In this document: positions 51,302 to 61,994 of the stretch, piece by piece | How positions within the stretch are numbered: the stretch's first letter is position 1 | Layout of the letters: the number at the start of each line of letters is the position of its first letter | NCBI GenBank assembly: GCA_963932145.1 | Contig: OZ010586.1 | Span: 78,571,265 to 78,635,264 of the forward strand | DNA from: Acanthosepion lycidas | Lineage: Eukaryota > Mollusca > Cephalopoda > Sepiida > Sepiidae | Length of the DNA stretch: 64,000 nt | Direction of reading: 5' to 3' | Program-made: the position numbers and the translations under genes | The notes under the pieces: generated by a model | Told to the model about the DNA's origin: nothing | Seen by the model: the letters and a program-made list of their open reading frames with translations, nothing else | Database searches by the model: none

Positions 51302-52520
51302 AGTAAAATCTAGAGCTACAGCTGAAGATGTCTCAAAGGGATTTGACAGGGTTTGTCATGCAGGTTTATGGTGTAAGCTTCAGGTCTATGTTATTACAGG
51401 ACAACTATTTGATTTAATCAAACCTTTCAAATTGTGAAAAGGTCATTCTGAACAGCTACACTCCAGATCTATCTTATGAATGCAGGGGTCCACCAAGGCT
51501 CTATCCTGGGCCCTATTTAGTTTCTGATCTTCATCTATGATCTTCCTGATGTCATTAGCTCCCAAGTAGGCATGTATGCAGATGACATTACCATTTACTC
51601 CTGTCTCAGTACTAATCCTGGCAGCGCTGACAAAGTCAACCTGGCCTCTGCTCTTGAAAAGCACCGTCAGTCAGTGGTTGACTAGGGTAGGAAATTGCTT
51701 GTAAATTTTAATGCCTCTAAAATGAAACAGTTCTCATTTAGTCCCCAAAGAGAGATATTTCCCTGCCTGCCATTAGCATGGTTGATGCTTGACTCCAGTA
51801 CTGTGTCTCACTGCACCTTCTTGGCCTCACACTTTCAAATGATTTGAAGTGGTACAACTACATCAAATCAATAGCTGCATCTTCTGCAAGGAAAGTCGAC
51901 CCACTGTATTGTGCCAGGTTTTTCTTGTCAGAGTCCATTATACATATCTACAAATCTACCATTCATCCATGCATTGAGTACTGTTGCCATATCTGGTCTG
52001 GTGCCCCAGTTGTTCATCTCAAGGTTCTCAACAAAATCCAACAAAAGATCTGCAATATAATAGATCCTGACTTGGCATCTCAACTCCAGTTATTTTCTCA
52101 CCCACATGATATGGCTTCCCTCTGTCTTTTCTACAAATAATTTCAAGGCAACTGTTTTGTCAAGCTTTTTTTCCTGGTGCCCTGATTACATAAATTTAAG
52201 CCTGCTACTAGACTAACATCTAGGTCCCACCCTTTTACCATTGGAATAGTTAAACATAACAGCCAGTTCTACTCCAACAGCTTCTTTCCTCACACTTCCC
52301 ACCTGTGGAACTCCCTTCCATTTACTGGCATCCCTGATAAATACAACCTTCCAAAATTTAAATGCAACATCAATCACAATCTTCAGATATCTTCAACCCC
52401 GTTCATCTTTTATCCTTTCTTCATTCTGTACACAGTTTTTTCTCTCACCTTCATTCTATGTAACACCTGAAAAATCCCACCTTGCTTGGGGTAAAATGCT
52501 TAAAAAAAGAAAAAAATTCC
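51302..52520 (+). pseudogene. LINE-A RT and 3' UTR, longest copy
   Basis: Text in order: an AEDVSKGFDRV palm A-like motif (about 51312), GVHQGSILGP (51485-51515), MYADDITIYSC with the catalytic YADD at 51575-51586, then the C-terminal part YIKSIAASSARKVDPLY (51856-51910), IIHIYKSTIHPCIEYCCHIW (51940-52000), LKVLNKIQQKICNIIDPDLA and FSHPHDMASLCLFYK. The 3' UTR ends CTTGCTTGGGGTAAAATG plus an A-run near 52500. Stops interrupt it several times. No endonuclease 5' half. Jockey/CR1-like group by motif style; clade not certain. Confidence 0.85.
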
Positions 52521-52534
52521 GTATATAAAGTATT

Positions 52535-52695
52535 TTTATTCCAGCCTAATAAAAAATTTTGAAAGTGGTTTATAATTGATTTAATAAAGTTTTTTCTTAA
52601 TGACTATATAGTTTAAGATTTGTTGATCATATGCAAAAAAGAGAAAAATTTTTTTTTTAAAATATTATCTCAGGTGTTCACTTACTTTTGCACAG

Positions 52696-52698
<3 letters not shown>
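52535..52698. mobile_element. M1 terminal fragment
   Basis: ATTTAATAAAGTTTTTTCTT, AAGATTTGTTGATC, ATATTATCTCAGGTGTTCAC and CTTACTTTTGCACAGCAC, next to TA. This is the reverse complement of the M1 end at 5073-5180, so it represents the same terminus in opposite orientation. It follows the LINE-A 3' end directly. Confidence 0.8.

Positions 52699-52753
<55 letters not shown>
52699..52753. repeat. (TA)n microsatellite
   Basis: About 27 TA units abutting the M1 terminus. Confidence 0.95.
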
Positions 52754-52757
<4 letters not shown>

Positions 52758-53502
52758 TCATGTTTTGTTTTATAGAATAGATTGTAGAAGAACAAGTTGT
52801 CTGTTTAGAATTATCAACATCATCTTCATGCTTAATGCCCCCAAATATTATTTTCTATCTGTTGGAATTGAATAAAAAAGGCTTTTATTGTGTTTACAAA
52901 GTTTGAACAGACTAAAAACACATAACTCCATTTACTGACAGCTGTCACTCCCAAAAATCAGCACAAAAAGGAACTTTTTCTATAACGCAAATTGTCATGG
53001 CCTATAATGACATTTACCTTGTGGCAGATGGATACACATTACATATATGTTGCTTGGATACATTAATCTTCACATGGATGTCTTTCACAATGAAACCAAA
53101 TAAATATATGATACAGGTAAATATATAAAAAGATATAATATTTCCAGAATCATTTATCTCATGTTGTAATAAATGTTCTGTTTAATTTCTTCTCTGAGAA
53201 ATGAAACAAACAATTGTTTAATAGGTTTTTGTATTTAATCATCAATTTAAAAAGTATAAAAGAAGTCTGAAATCAGAAATACCCCCCCCCCCGCAAATAT
53301 AGTTTATTATGCATTATGGACACAGAAATGTAGCCATCAAGACCCTACACCTATTGCCTACCACTACGACGAGGACCAGTCTATTACGGTTACCTGCTAG
53401 ATTGTCCTACTCGGTTACAGTAGTCCAAAACCACTTTACTACTTCAAACAAATATATCCCTTTCCAGGACATATCATAATTATACAAAAAAAAAAAAAAG
53501 AA
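52754..53502. other. Unassigned; GC-richer patch at 53335-53470
   Basis: 53281-53293 is a 12-13 base C-run. 53335-53470 (CTACCACTACGACGAGGACC, TACTCGGTTACAGTAGTCC) is distinctly less AT-rich and ends at a 15-A run. It could be an LTR or other repeat edge, but I find no paired terminus. Confidence 0.35.
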
Positions 53503-54177
53503 AGGGATGTAAGACAAGGATGTGTCTTTTCATCAGATTTATTCTCCCTTTACAATGAAGCAATCCTGAGAGAATTAGAAGTCATACTAGGATTCATTAT
53601 TGACAGCCACAATCTTAACAACATAAGATATGTAGATGATACAGTGTTGAGAGCAGACACAGAAAGGAAAGTACAAGAACTCATGCAAAAGGTATTAAAG
53701 GAAAGCAGGAAGAAAGGACTAAATATCAATTGCAAAGAGACAGAATATATGATTGTCAGGAAAAAGAAGAGTCTAACATGTGAACTACAAATTAGAGACA
53801 CCAAAATCAAACAAGTACAAACATTTAAATATCTGGGAAGTGTTTTAACAAAGGATGGAAAGTATGTCACCGAAATCCAAAGGTGCATTGGAATAGCGAA
53901 AGATTCCATTCAGAATCTAAGCAAAGTAATAAGAAACAAGAAAATCTCATTAGAAACAAAGAAAAGTGTACTTAACTGTTATGTAATATCGATCTCCTTA
54001 TATGGCAGTGAATGCTGGACAATCATTTCACAGATGAAGAAAAGACATAGCAATGTGGTTATACTGAAAGATGCTGAATATGTAAGCAATGAGTTTTTTT
54101 TTAAAGCCATAAGAAAATGCATAAGTAAGAAAACGAAAGGAAAAATAAAGGTATCTCAATTAGATCCATCATGGTGA
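53503..54177 (+). pseudogene. LINE-B (RTE/BovB-like) RT C-terminal half, open for 224 codons
   Basis: The longest meaningful open frame in the window. RDVRQGCVFSSDLFSLYNEA (motif B-like), LNNIRYVDDTVLRADTERKV with the catalytic box as YVDD at 53629-53640 (family norm YADD, so Ala to Val), LNINCKETEYMIVRKKK, FKYLGSVLTKDGKYVTEIQR, ISLETKKSVLNCYVISISLY, GSECWTIISQMKKR. After residue ~185 the frame shifts relative to the family (the FYRRMLRIPW segment is absent). 5'-truncated: no apurinic-type endonuclease or RT fingers. Confidence 0.9.
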
Positions 54178-54372
54178 AAGTATTAATGAACATTATATTA
54201 ACTAGGCTCCCTTCATTATATGAAAGCCACAAATGTTTTGTTTTTTGTTCAGGTAAGAGATGCAATGAGGGCGCATATGTCATCAAACAACTTCAAGAAA
54301 TGACTTACCTCTCTAATCGAAAACTGTATACCTCTTTTGTTGACCTCGCAGCAGCATATAACCGCATCAATA

Positions 54373-54510
54373 TGGCCACCTCGAGGTGGTGTAATGGTAT
54401 GGCAAGCTTGTCTTGCTAGAACAATTATGACTGAGTTGTGAGTTTGATCCTCACTGGGTGTCCCATACTTTTGGTCTTGTGCCACATCTAAGCTACACTT
54501 GGAAAATCAC
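54373..54510 (+). mobile_element. tRNA-derived SINE with 16-bp target duplication, inside LINE-C
   Basis: Flanked by TATAACCGCATCAATA (54357-54372) and TATAACCACATCAATA (54511-54526), one mismatch in 16. The insert has GGTGTAATGGTATGGCAAGC (A-box-like) and GAGTTTGATCCTCACTGGG (B-box-like), then CCCATACTTTTGGTCTTGTG. 138 bp. It differs from SINE-1 and SINE-OR but matches the style of the head at 361-437. Confidence 0.9.
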
Positions 54511-54733
54511 TATAACCACATCAATAGAGATTTTCTCTTCTAAGCCATTAGAAAACACCTTCCGAGCTCCGAATGCATCGATCTAATAGAAGAACTATAT
54601 TGATCTACAAAATTTTACATGTCTGTTTGGCGATCCAAATATGTAAACATTTGGAACTTCATCATGAATACATCAAGAATAAAAAGGTAGCTCCAGTCTA
54701 TTAATCTTTTCCTAGACTATGCCCCACTCGATT

Positions 54734-55037
54734 CATTCAGTTATGTACCATACATAATACACGCCTAGGCGATCATATATCTTTCGATACATGACTGACA
54801 AGACAGATTTTTTTCCTGCAGTAGGTTGCCATTTCTTTCTGCGGTAGGCCAGTTGCCATCTAAGGCTATAGAACCCAGTCTGTCATGCTATTTACCTATA
54901 ATTGTGGGGAGAAGAAAAGTATTCATACCTTTCCTAAGAGTATTAGCATGTAAGTGAATGTAATGGATTCGACTGGAATTCAAACTTGACTCTCCGATAC
55001 TTCAATCCGAGCCAATAACCATTATTCCACCGTGCCT
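54734..55037 (-). mobile_element. SINE-OR, full length, inside LINE-C
   Basis: On the minus strand: head GGAGGCACGGTGGAATAATG, B-box-like CAAGTTTGAATTCCAG, CATTCACTTACATGCTAATA, GGAAAGGTATGAATAC, GGTTCTATAGCCTTAGATGG, AGAAATGGCAACCTACTG and GTATGGTACATAACTGAATG. LINE-C coding text stops on one side (LFLDYA) and resumes on the other (GIYKHKCEEIGTENLS). Target duplication not clear. Confidence 0.85.
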
Positions 55038-56050
55038 CCCATGGGCATTTACAAACACAAATGTGAAGAGATAGGTACTGAAAATTTAAGCATTTTATGC
55101 CATATTCCAAATGAATGTACCAATATAGGTCAATGATCATGATTTCCCTCCTGAGGCCAATATAAAGATGATGGGGGGTGGCTATGCTGATGACATAGTT
55201 ATTCATAGTTGGGATAAAAATGAACTTGAACAGAAAAGAAATATCCTCAAATATCCCAAGAAACAGAACTGACAATAAACCTTTCCAAAACAGAAAAAAT
55301 GATCAGGAACTGGAATGAAAACAGTGATGGCACCTACCCTGAATTCATCATAAAAATTCAGAATATGGATTTAGTAAATATTAAAACACTTCAAATACAT
55401 TGATGTATGGACCAGCAATATAAGTATAATGTATAAGAGAAAGGAAATTGAATATAAATTGGATATAAAATATGTTGTGCTAGAAGTGGTTTTACCTAAT
55501 ACCGTAAATTGCCATGAAACCAAAACATCAGCCTGAAAACTCGACTCATATTGTTAAATAGTTTCATCAGACCAAGACTTTCATATGGATGACATGTATG
55601 GCCTCAAACCCATTCAGAAATATCTGGACTGTCACCTTTATACAACCAATTTCTCAGACATTGTGAAATATCATTCTAATTTTTCTACATTGGGGTCCGT
55701 CATTTCAGAATTACAAACAAAGAACTGTACCAAATAAAAGAAACCACAAAATGTGAGGACTACAAACAGCAGTAATGACTAAAACAGGTAGCTTATTTAA
55801 CTTAAAAAGAAAATAGTGATGGTCATATTCTACACGAGTTCAAATAAAAGGCTATGAAGGAAACCTCCATCAATACTGGAAAGAGTGATAGCAACTGCTA
55901 GAACTGAAAAACCTATTTTCCTGAAAAATTGTTTTAAGAAAAAGATTTTATAAATTGCAACTGAAAGCAGCACTGGCTGCTCAGTCAATGAATGTCAAAT
56001 GTTTCATAACATTACCATGCCATCCGCTAACAAGCTTTTAAATGCAACTT

Positions 56051-56970
56051 GTAGAAATTTTTTTAAGGTTTTGATTTGAAATTAAAAAATAATTTGTTTT
56101 TGACTACTTCTCGTGGATTTTCAAACTTTTGAATATATGTTAATTGCAAAAAATCAATGTCAGCAGAAAATGGTGGATGAGGCATTTTTTCCCAGTGTAG
56201 TTCTAGGATATATTTAGTCATTCATGCATGTGTAGAGTCATCTCTTACTATAGTGAAAGATGAGCCCTTTTTGTATGATAAAGATAATCAAAAGCTTTAA
56301 CTGTGATTATTTGGTTATTGTTTAACAGCTTGTAATACATGGTTCTTTGCAAAACTACAATAAACTCAGAAAACTCTTTTTCTTTGACTGCCATCTCACT
56401 CTTAGCTGCTGTGCAAGCCTTCCAGTACAAGTGCCACTGATGCATCCACTTAACACTGTGGTAAAGTATCCACTTCACATGTCCAGTGACAACTCTACAT
56501 AAAAAAAAAATTAAAGCTGATGGGAATGCAATGATGCACAATAATTAACATGTTTTCAATTCTTTGATACCTTCCCAAGCCTACAAATTTCATGATGGTT
56601 AGTTATGTGGCTAACATTGAAGTTCCCACTGAGTTCCCTAACTGTAATGTTTAGCTTAGCATCAACAGCTGCTTCCAGTGTATCTGAATCAAGTCCTCAT
56701 GAGCAGCCTTCTCATTTAGATTGAAGACACCTTTTTTGAGATGCAAAAAAACATCACCTACATGTTCTTTCACATCATCACATCTTCTATTGATGGAAAT
56801 TTGATGCTGCTTTGGCATTATTCCTTCTTTACTGGAAATGGTATGAAGAATGTGTTCTTTACTTGGAAAAATCATGTGGTTAATTTGATAGTTTTTCTTC
56901 AAATAATTTTCACAGAATCTGAAAGGTAATGTGAACTCAGACAAATATCAAATAATATTGGACTTCATTA
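56051..56970. other. No gene seen
   Basis: Two ~97-codon minus-strand frames (56541-56248 and 56944-56651) match nothing I know. The region has no supported element. Confidence 0.35.
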
Positions 56971-57090
56971 AATCATGTTCAAAATATTCCACTGAAAAAT
57001 CAGTCAGGACATCTTGTTCAAAATATTCCATTGAAAAATCTGATCGGACATCTTGTTCAAAATATGCCATTCAAAAATCGAACAGGACAT
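56971..57090 (+). repeat. 39-bp tandem repeat, 3 units
   Basis: TTGTTCAAAATATTCCATTG recurs at about 56975, 57014 and 57053 (39-bp spacing), each followed by AAAAATC..TC/A..GGACATC. A related unit sits alone at 58735-58770 (TTTAAAATATTCTGCTGAAA, AAATCAGACAGAAC). Confidence 0.85.
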
Positions 57091-57184
57091 TTTTTAAAAC
57101 TTGATATATTGACCTGTTTATAAGCAACTTAGACGAGAGAATTATCATATGACAGTGATAAGTAATTCTTCCCTCTCCCCACAG

Positions 57185-57275
57185 TACTTTGAATATGACG
57201 GTGTACAGGGCCAGATTAAGACCCGTTGGTGCCCTAAGAACATAAAAGATTTTGGTTCCCCCATACATCTGCAAG
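57185..57275 (+). other. Candidate spliced exon (91 nt), possibly repeat-derived
   Basis: Upstream is a good 3' splice site (TTCTTCCCTCTCCCCACAG, ending 57184). Downstream is CTGCAAG followed by GTAAGTATG, a near-consensus 5' splice site (57276). The 91 nt between are open in one frame (YFEYDGVQGQIKTRWCPKN, IKDFGSPIHLQ). However GGGCCAGATTAAGACCCGTT...GTGCCCTAAGAAC resembles a common 'GGGCC(G)GATTAAGACC' dispersed repeat, so this may be a repeat with chance splice signals or an exonised repeat. Confidence 0.25.
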
Positions 57276-58261
57276 GTAAGTATGCTAGCATGAAATCTTG
57301 GGGAGTAGTAAAAAAAGAGGAAATCAGCTAAGAATATACATTGCTGAAACACCAGCTGGAAATAAATATAAAAAGAACTGAAGACACATATTGTCATCAA
57401 GCAAAGCTGAGCATCAGTTCCATTCTAGAATAGCACCAATGCCCTTGGAACACAGCCAGAATGAACTAATCGCAGCTGAGCAGTAATCGGTCAAATGAGT
57501 TACGACCAGATTCTAACAGAACAGAATTGGTTGTGTAATCAACAAACAAGCACGTTAAAAAATCCCATAAGCATATATCCAGAATATTGTCAAATGAACA
57601 TGAGGTGAGTCTACTCATGTGATTGTTTGCAAAAATTAATTCCCATAATGTTAATTAGTAATGTTAACTTATTCAAGAGGGGAGATGCGATGTATTAAGT
57701 AAATAGAAACCTCATTATTTTATTCCCTTATTAATCAGAATCTCAACAAAGATTCATCACATGTCTCCCTGTTCATAATGGTGCCCTGCAGGTTCAAATG
57801 TTAATCATGTTCAACCTATTTCTTTAGATGTGTACAACAATATCATATAACAGTTTCTGTGATGCCCTTTTCTCTTGAAAAGTGTAAGTGTAATCCTGCT
57901 CTGATGGTATTTGAATTCTTGCCTGATAAACAGAATGTAAAACATTGACTGTTATTGGAGTATAGAAAAATTCATATGGAATTTTCTTTCAAGAATGACA
58001 TCAAAATATAATATTTGGGATTCAGTTTTAAAGAGAAAACAGTTTTCTAAAAGAAATCACACTAAAAAGGGATTGTCAGATGGTATGATTTAAAACCATA
58101 CTGTAGAATAGAAAATGACATAAAAAGTATGTTATTTACTTGAAGCAAACATGCAGTTGATTTAAAAGCTTTTCTTCCAAAGATTTTCTCAGAATCTGAA
58201 AGAAGATGAAATATATTAGTCATCTAGAAACTGGCAAATATCAGTTAAAAATTGAATTTTG
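57276..58261. other. No feature seen
   Basis: No supported element. TCTTTTCTTCCAAAGATTTTC near 58168 and TTTTTCTTCAAATAATTTTC near 56892 share AGAATCTGAAAG...AT and may be an old duplication. Confidence 0.4.
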
Positions 58262-58715
58262 TTTTTAATCATTTCACCCCATGCAATGTAATAATGTCGG
58301 TAAGATGCCAAAGGTTACTGGGAGTGAAAGATAATGAGAAAACTTTAGTGAGGAGGAATAACAATAAAAGAACAGGTGTTCAGGTATATAGTAGATGGCA
58401 AGTCACACTGCATTTAAAATTTTAAAGACCATAGGTGCCAGAAAAGCAATAAACAGGAAGAGCATTCCAGAGGTGAGAAATGCAAGAAAACAAACTATTA
58501 GAATAGAACTTCTGGTTGCATCTAGATAATTCAACAGTAAAACAATGAGACCTAATTGCCAAACTAGTACTACATTTAAATTCATGCAGTCAAAGTAGCA
58601 AGGAGGAAAGCTCATTAGAACAATTGCCATAAAAATATTTATAGAAAAGACAGAAGTGGGACACATCACAGCAGAGGGAATGTGACAGATGTTGAGATGC
58701 CTGGTCAGGTTTGAT
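58262..58715 (-). pseudogene. LINE-A 3' end
   Basis: On the minus strand the 3' terminus TTACATTGCATGGGGTGAAATG plus A/T run (split: TTACATTGCATGG, GGTGAAATG) is preceded by coding text in shifted frames (SQLLLFYRCFSG.., DCMNLNVVLVWQLGLIVLLL). It matches 8260-8420 (TTTAAGCTAACTACTAGATTG, GGTCTCATTGTTTTACTG) in reverse complement. Confidence 0.7.
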
Positions 58716-59454
58716 AACATCACAGACAAATTTTGTTTAAAATATTCTGCTGAAAAATCAGACAGAACTTTTGTTAAAACCTGATAATGTCATAATGTTA
58801 ATAAGTTTTTGTATAAGTGCATATTTATGCATGTCGGCATGTAGATATTTGTATAGATCATCAAACAGACCTTGCTTACAAAGTTTTCACAGAATTCCAG
58901 CCAATTTCATAGCATTATTTAAAGTTCCCAAGAAAATTATTTTTGGAAGGCTGGATAACTTTCTAAAAGAGAAGTCTGTCAGATGTTAATAATACAAAAG
59001 ACTGTCATATGTAATATCTGTTGAAAAAAAATCATTGCTAAATTTAAAGTTTACCTTATACTCAACAAGTAAATTTTCACTGGCTGATTACATTATACCA
59101 GGCACTTATCTCTTACCCAGTGAATGCAAATGTATATTTTATAGACCAAATTTAGTGATAGGTGCAAAGATACATAAAACATACATCACTCATTTGAGGA
59201 ACCTATTTTTTTATTCTGGAACTGAATAAAATGTAATGTTGAATTATACATATGAAGAAAATCATTATCACTAACTTTCATTATAATATCCAAAATCTGA
59301 ACAATGTAATGTTTAGTAATTAATGGATTTTTACCCATAATCCATGATTTCTTATTACTAAATACATTATATATATATGTTAAATGAAAAATATGAAGGT
59401 CAGCTGTACAGTTCACAGTTTAACCAAGATACTCTCATGGAATGTGATCAAATG
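58716..59454. other. No feature seen
   Basis: Only the lone 39-bp-family unit at 58735-58770 is recognisable. 59375-59440 may hold the end of the mariner that follows, but no terminal repeat is clear. Confidence 0.35.
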
Positions 59455-60500
59455 ATGTTTATTTTTCAATATAGCCCCCATGCCATACCTACACTTCTTC
59501 CTTCAGTGATGCAATGCTTGTATCCATTGGTGAAGATACTTTCATCCTGCTGGTCAAAAAAGTCAACAGCAGCAGATGTGACAATATCATCACAATACTG
59601 GTTCCAAGCCAAGTGATTTTCATGTTGACAGATGGGGCCAAATCAGGAGAATAGGTGTGTGAAGAACCAGTTCAAAACCACTCATGCACAGCAGCTATTG
59701 TAACCAAGAACTTGTGTACAGGAACCTTATCTTGATGAAACAAGTCTCTTTTTCATCAGCTTTCTTGGGCATTTGATTTTGATAGCCTTTCATAACTGCC
59801 TCAGAAAGTTGTCATAATACTCTCCATTGATGGCATGACCCTTTTGAATACAGTCAATAAACAAAACTGAGGCCAACACCTTCCCTGTAGAAGAAAGGAT
59901 GTTGGCCTTCTTTGGAGCAGATGAAGAGGGGTATTTCCACCACTGGATTCTCTTTGTTGCTAGCTGAAAGTGATGAACCCAACTCGCATCCTGTCTTAGA
60001 AAATGTTCAAGGAAACTAGCTGGATCTGACTCAAATAATGTCAGATTTTCCCATGATGTGATCAGCAACATGCATTTTTGATCAGGTGTCAGAAGATATG
60101 GCACACACTAAGTGGAAAACTTTGTCATATATCTTATTTAGGCAGAATATTCTTAAATCTCTCATGGGATATGATAATATCATGCGCTATTTGATTTATA
60201 GTCAATCACCTGTCGTCCATTGCCTTGTGGTAAACACAATCAATATTTTTCCTTGTTCATGACAGTTGCAGGACATCCAGACTTTGGGTCATCTTCAAAA
60301 ATCTCCCTTCCCCTTAGCTGCCTACTTTTATAAAGTTTGATAAAGTTGGAGCATCATCCTCTTATGTAGCAATCATGTCAACATAAAAATCCTTGCGATT
60401 TAAATCCTGTTTTTGCAGGTACTTGTTAAAACTACAATTCCAAATTTTGTCCATTTTCAAAAGAATTTGCTACTGGTTACATCTGAAGTGTTCTTTGAAC
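59455..60500 (-). pseudogene. Decayed mariner transposase (full length trace)
   Basis: On the minus strand most of a mariner (DD34D-type) transposase can be followed. N-terminal scraps are near 60480-60240. Then LLTPDQKCMLLITSWENL, FESDPASFLEHFLRQDASWV (the D of 'RQDASWVHH' is the first catalytic Asp), HHFQLATKRIQWWKYPSSS, PKKANILSSTGKVLASVLF, QKGHAINGEYYDNFLRQL (open 60104-59790). After a frameshift comes the C-terminal trace (DFFDQQDESIFTNGYKH-like, about 59600-59510). The second Asp motif (HQDNAP region) is not recoverable by eye. A different subfamily from the 39239/62105 mariners. Confidence 0.8.
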
Positions 60501-61730
60501 AGTCAGATGCCAGTTAACCTGGAAATAAATAATGTAGCTATTAATAAGAATAGTTAAAATTAATATGTGCAAGATTTCACAGAATAAATGCTGAAATGTA
60601 AATATTTTGTAAGTAATTTTATGCTTTCATCTACTGATATTTTTATTCATTCAGGGTAAACATGTTTTTTTAGATATATAGTTTGTAGATCATAAAATAT
60701 ATTGTTCATAATTTTTTAATGCATTGCTGGTAATTTCAGTAAAAAATATAATATTGCTGATAATTTTATTGAAAAAATGTATTTTTATACTATTTTAGTG
60801 TTCTATTGTGATTTTACTATAAAAATATTCTTTTGATTTTTGTTTGGGGGTTTTCTATTTTTTCCACAGCTGGGACCCTAACAGGTGCTATCGCCCTAAA
60901 CTAGACAGGAGCTCAGTGAAAAATGTAGTGTTGCATATGATCGATTCAAGCCTCATGCTTTCATTTGTAATATATGATGATAGTTCATTACAATTGCATA
61001 ATAAGAGGATTTCTCGTTTCATATATTCAAGCAAAAATTAGTTAATTTGTACACTTTACATTGCAGCAATTAATTTCAAATAAAATACAAGGAAGTCAAT
61101 TCAGTTTAGATTAGGTCAGATTTTTATACCCTAACTTTTACAGTGAATATTACAATTCATGATTTGTTTCATTTCCACTTTAAGTTTTTCCTTTAGTGCA
61201 ACAGGTTGAGTATAACTTGGGGAAAAACAACGGGAATAATTTGTTTGCAAACCAAAGTGGCTAGTTATATTTCCCTCTGGATATTAGTTGCTTGCAGTGA
61301 TAAGAATTGAATTTGATAGGTAAATAGTGATGCCATTTCTTATTCCTGTCCTGAAATATAATCACATCTACTTATTGAGATCAAATTGCAGGTATCTTTA
61401 CCCAAGAGTCTCTCAAACTAGACTATTTACATTGCAAACATTAAATCGACTTCAGAATGCTTCATATTCATCAGAAAGAGTTCATTCAATACATTCCCAT
61501 TAATAATTATACACTGGGTTGAGTAGAGAATTAGTATAAGTTTTATAGAATAATTTTCAGTTTTGATTTGATATGTGTTTGGATAAATTTTCCATCTTGA
61601 TCAAGTAAATAAAATGCAAATATCAAAATAAAAACTTTAAAAAAGACCAAATATTTTCTTAATGAGTCTCTTTTTAAAGAACTATCAACTTTCATAGTTT
61701 GATTTATTAATCTTCATTTGACACATGGCT
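60501..61730. other. No gene seen
   Basis: AT-rich. A string TTCCACAGCTGGGACCCTAAC at 60863 looks like a weak 3' splice site but has no matching exon. No transposon end recognised. Confidence 0.4.
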
Positions 61731-61736
61731 TGAAGT

Positions 61737-61969
61737 TGTTGTGGTAAACCCTCTTACAGTAGAATGAACTCTTCCTCCTCTCATAAATACTAACTATGAG
61801 AGTTGGTTGGGAAGCCAAGATGCAGTGTTAACCTACCGTTCAGACGTTACACCTCTATCTCCTTATTACTAACATTCTTGTTTTGTATATATCTGTTATT
61901 TCAATACACTTGCTCAACCTACCTTCATCCTTGATGTCTTTCTTTCTGGCCCCTAAACAGGCCACAACA
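61737..61969 (+). mobile_element. LTR of a Ty3/gypsy-like element, forward (233 bp)
   Basis: Begins TGTTGTGG and ends CCACAACA, a perfect 8-bp terminal inverted repeat of LTR type. Internal strings: CTTCCTCCTCTCATAAATAC, GAGTTGGTTGGGAAGCC, GTTAACCTACCGTTCAG and GTTATTTCAATACACTTGC. The left flank is GAAGT (61732-61736). To the right, 61970-61994 reads ACTTGGCAACAAGGATGAGA + TAAGT, resembling the GGCGACGAGGATGGGA string that follows 5' LTRs in some animal gypsy elements. An inverted partner LTR begins at 61995. Confidence 0.8.
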
Positions 61970-61994
61970 ACTTGGCAACAAGGATGAGATAAGT

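Larger units (their letters stand above)
54180..56050 (+). pseudogene. LINE-C RT, interrupted by two SINEs
   Basis: Three segments read in order. 54180-54372: EGAYVIKQLQEMTYLSNRKL and YTSFVDLAAAYNRIN (RT palm A, with D at 'FVDL' and 'AYNR' where AYDR is usual). 54527-54733: LYRSTK-type and linker text. 55038-56050: GYADDIVIHSWDKNELEQK (YADD at 55183-55194), TINLSKTEKMIR-type, PEFIIKIQNMDLVNIK and the 3' end FLKNCFKKK...LKAALAAQSMNVKCF. It follows directly on LINE-B. Inactive. Clade not assigned. Confidence 0.8.

Noticed and set aside
60844..61041. Exon-like start after TTTTCCACAG at about 60870
   Set aside because: Weak polypyrimidine tract, no donor site in a sensible place and a random translation.
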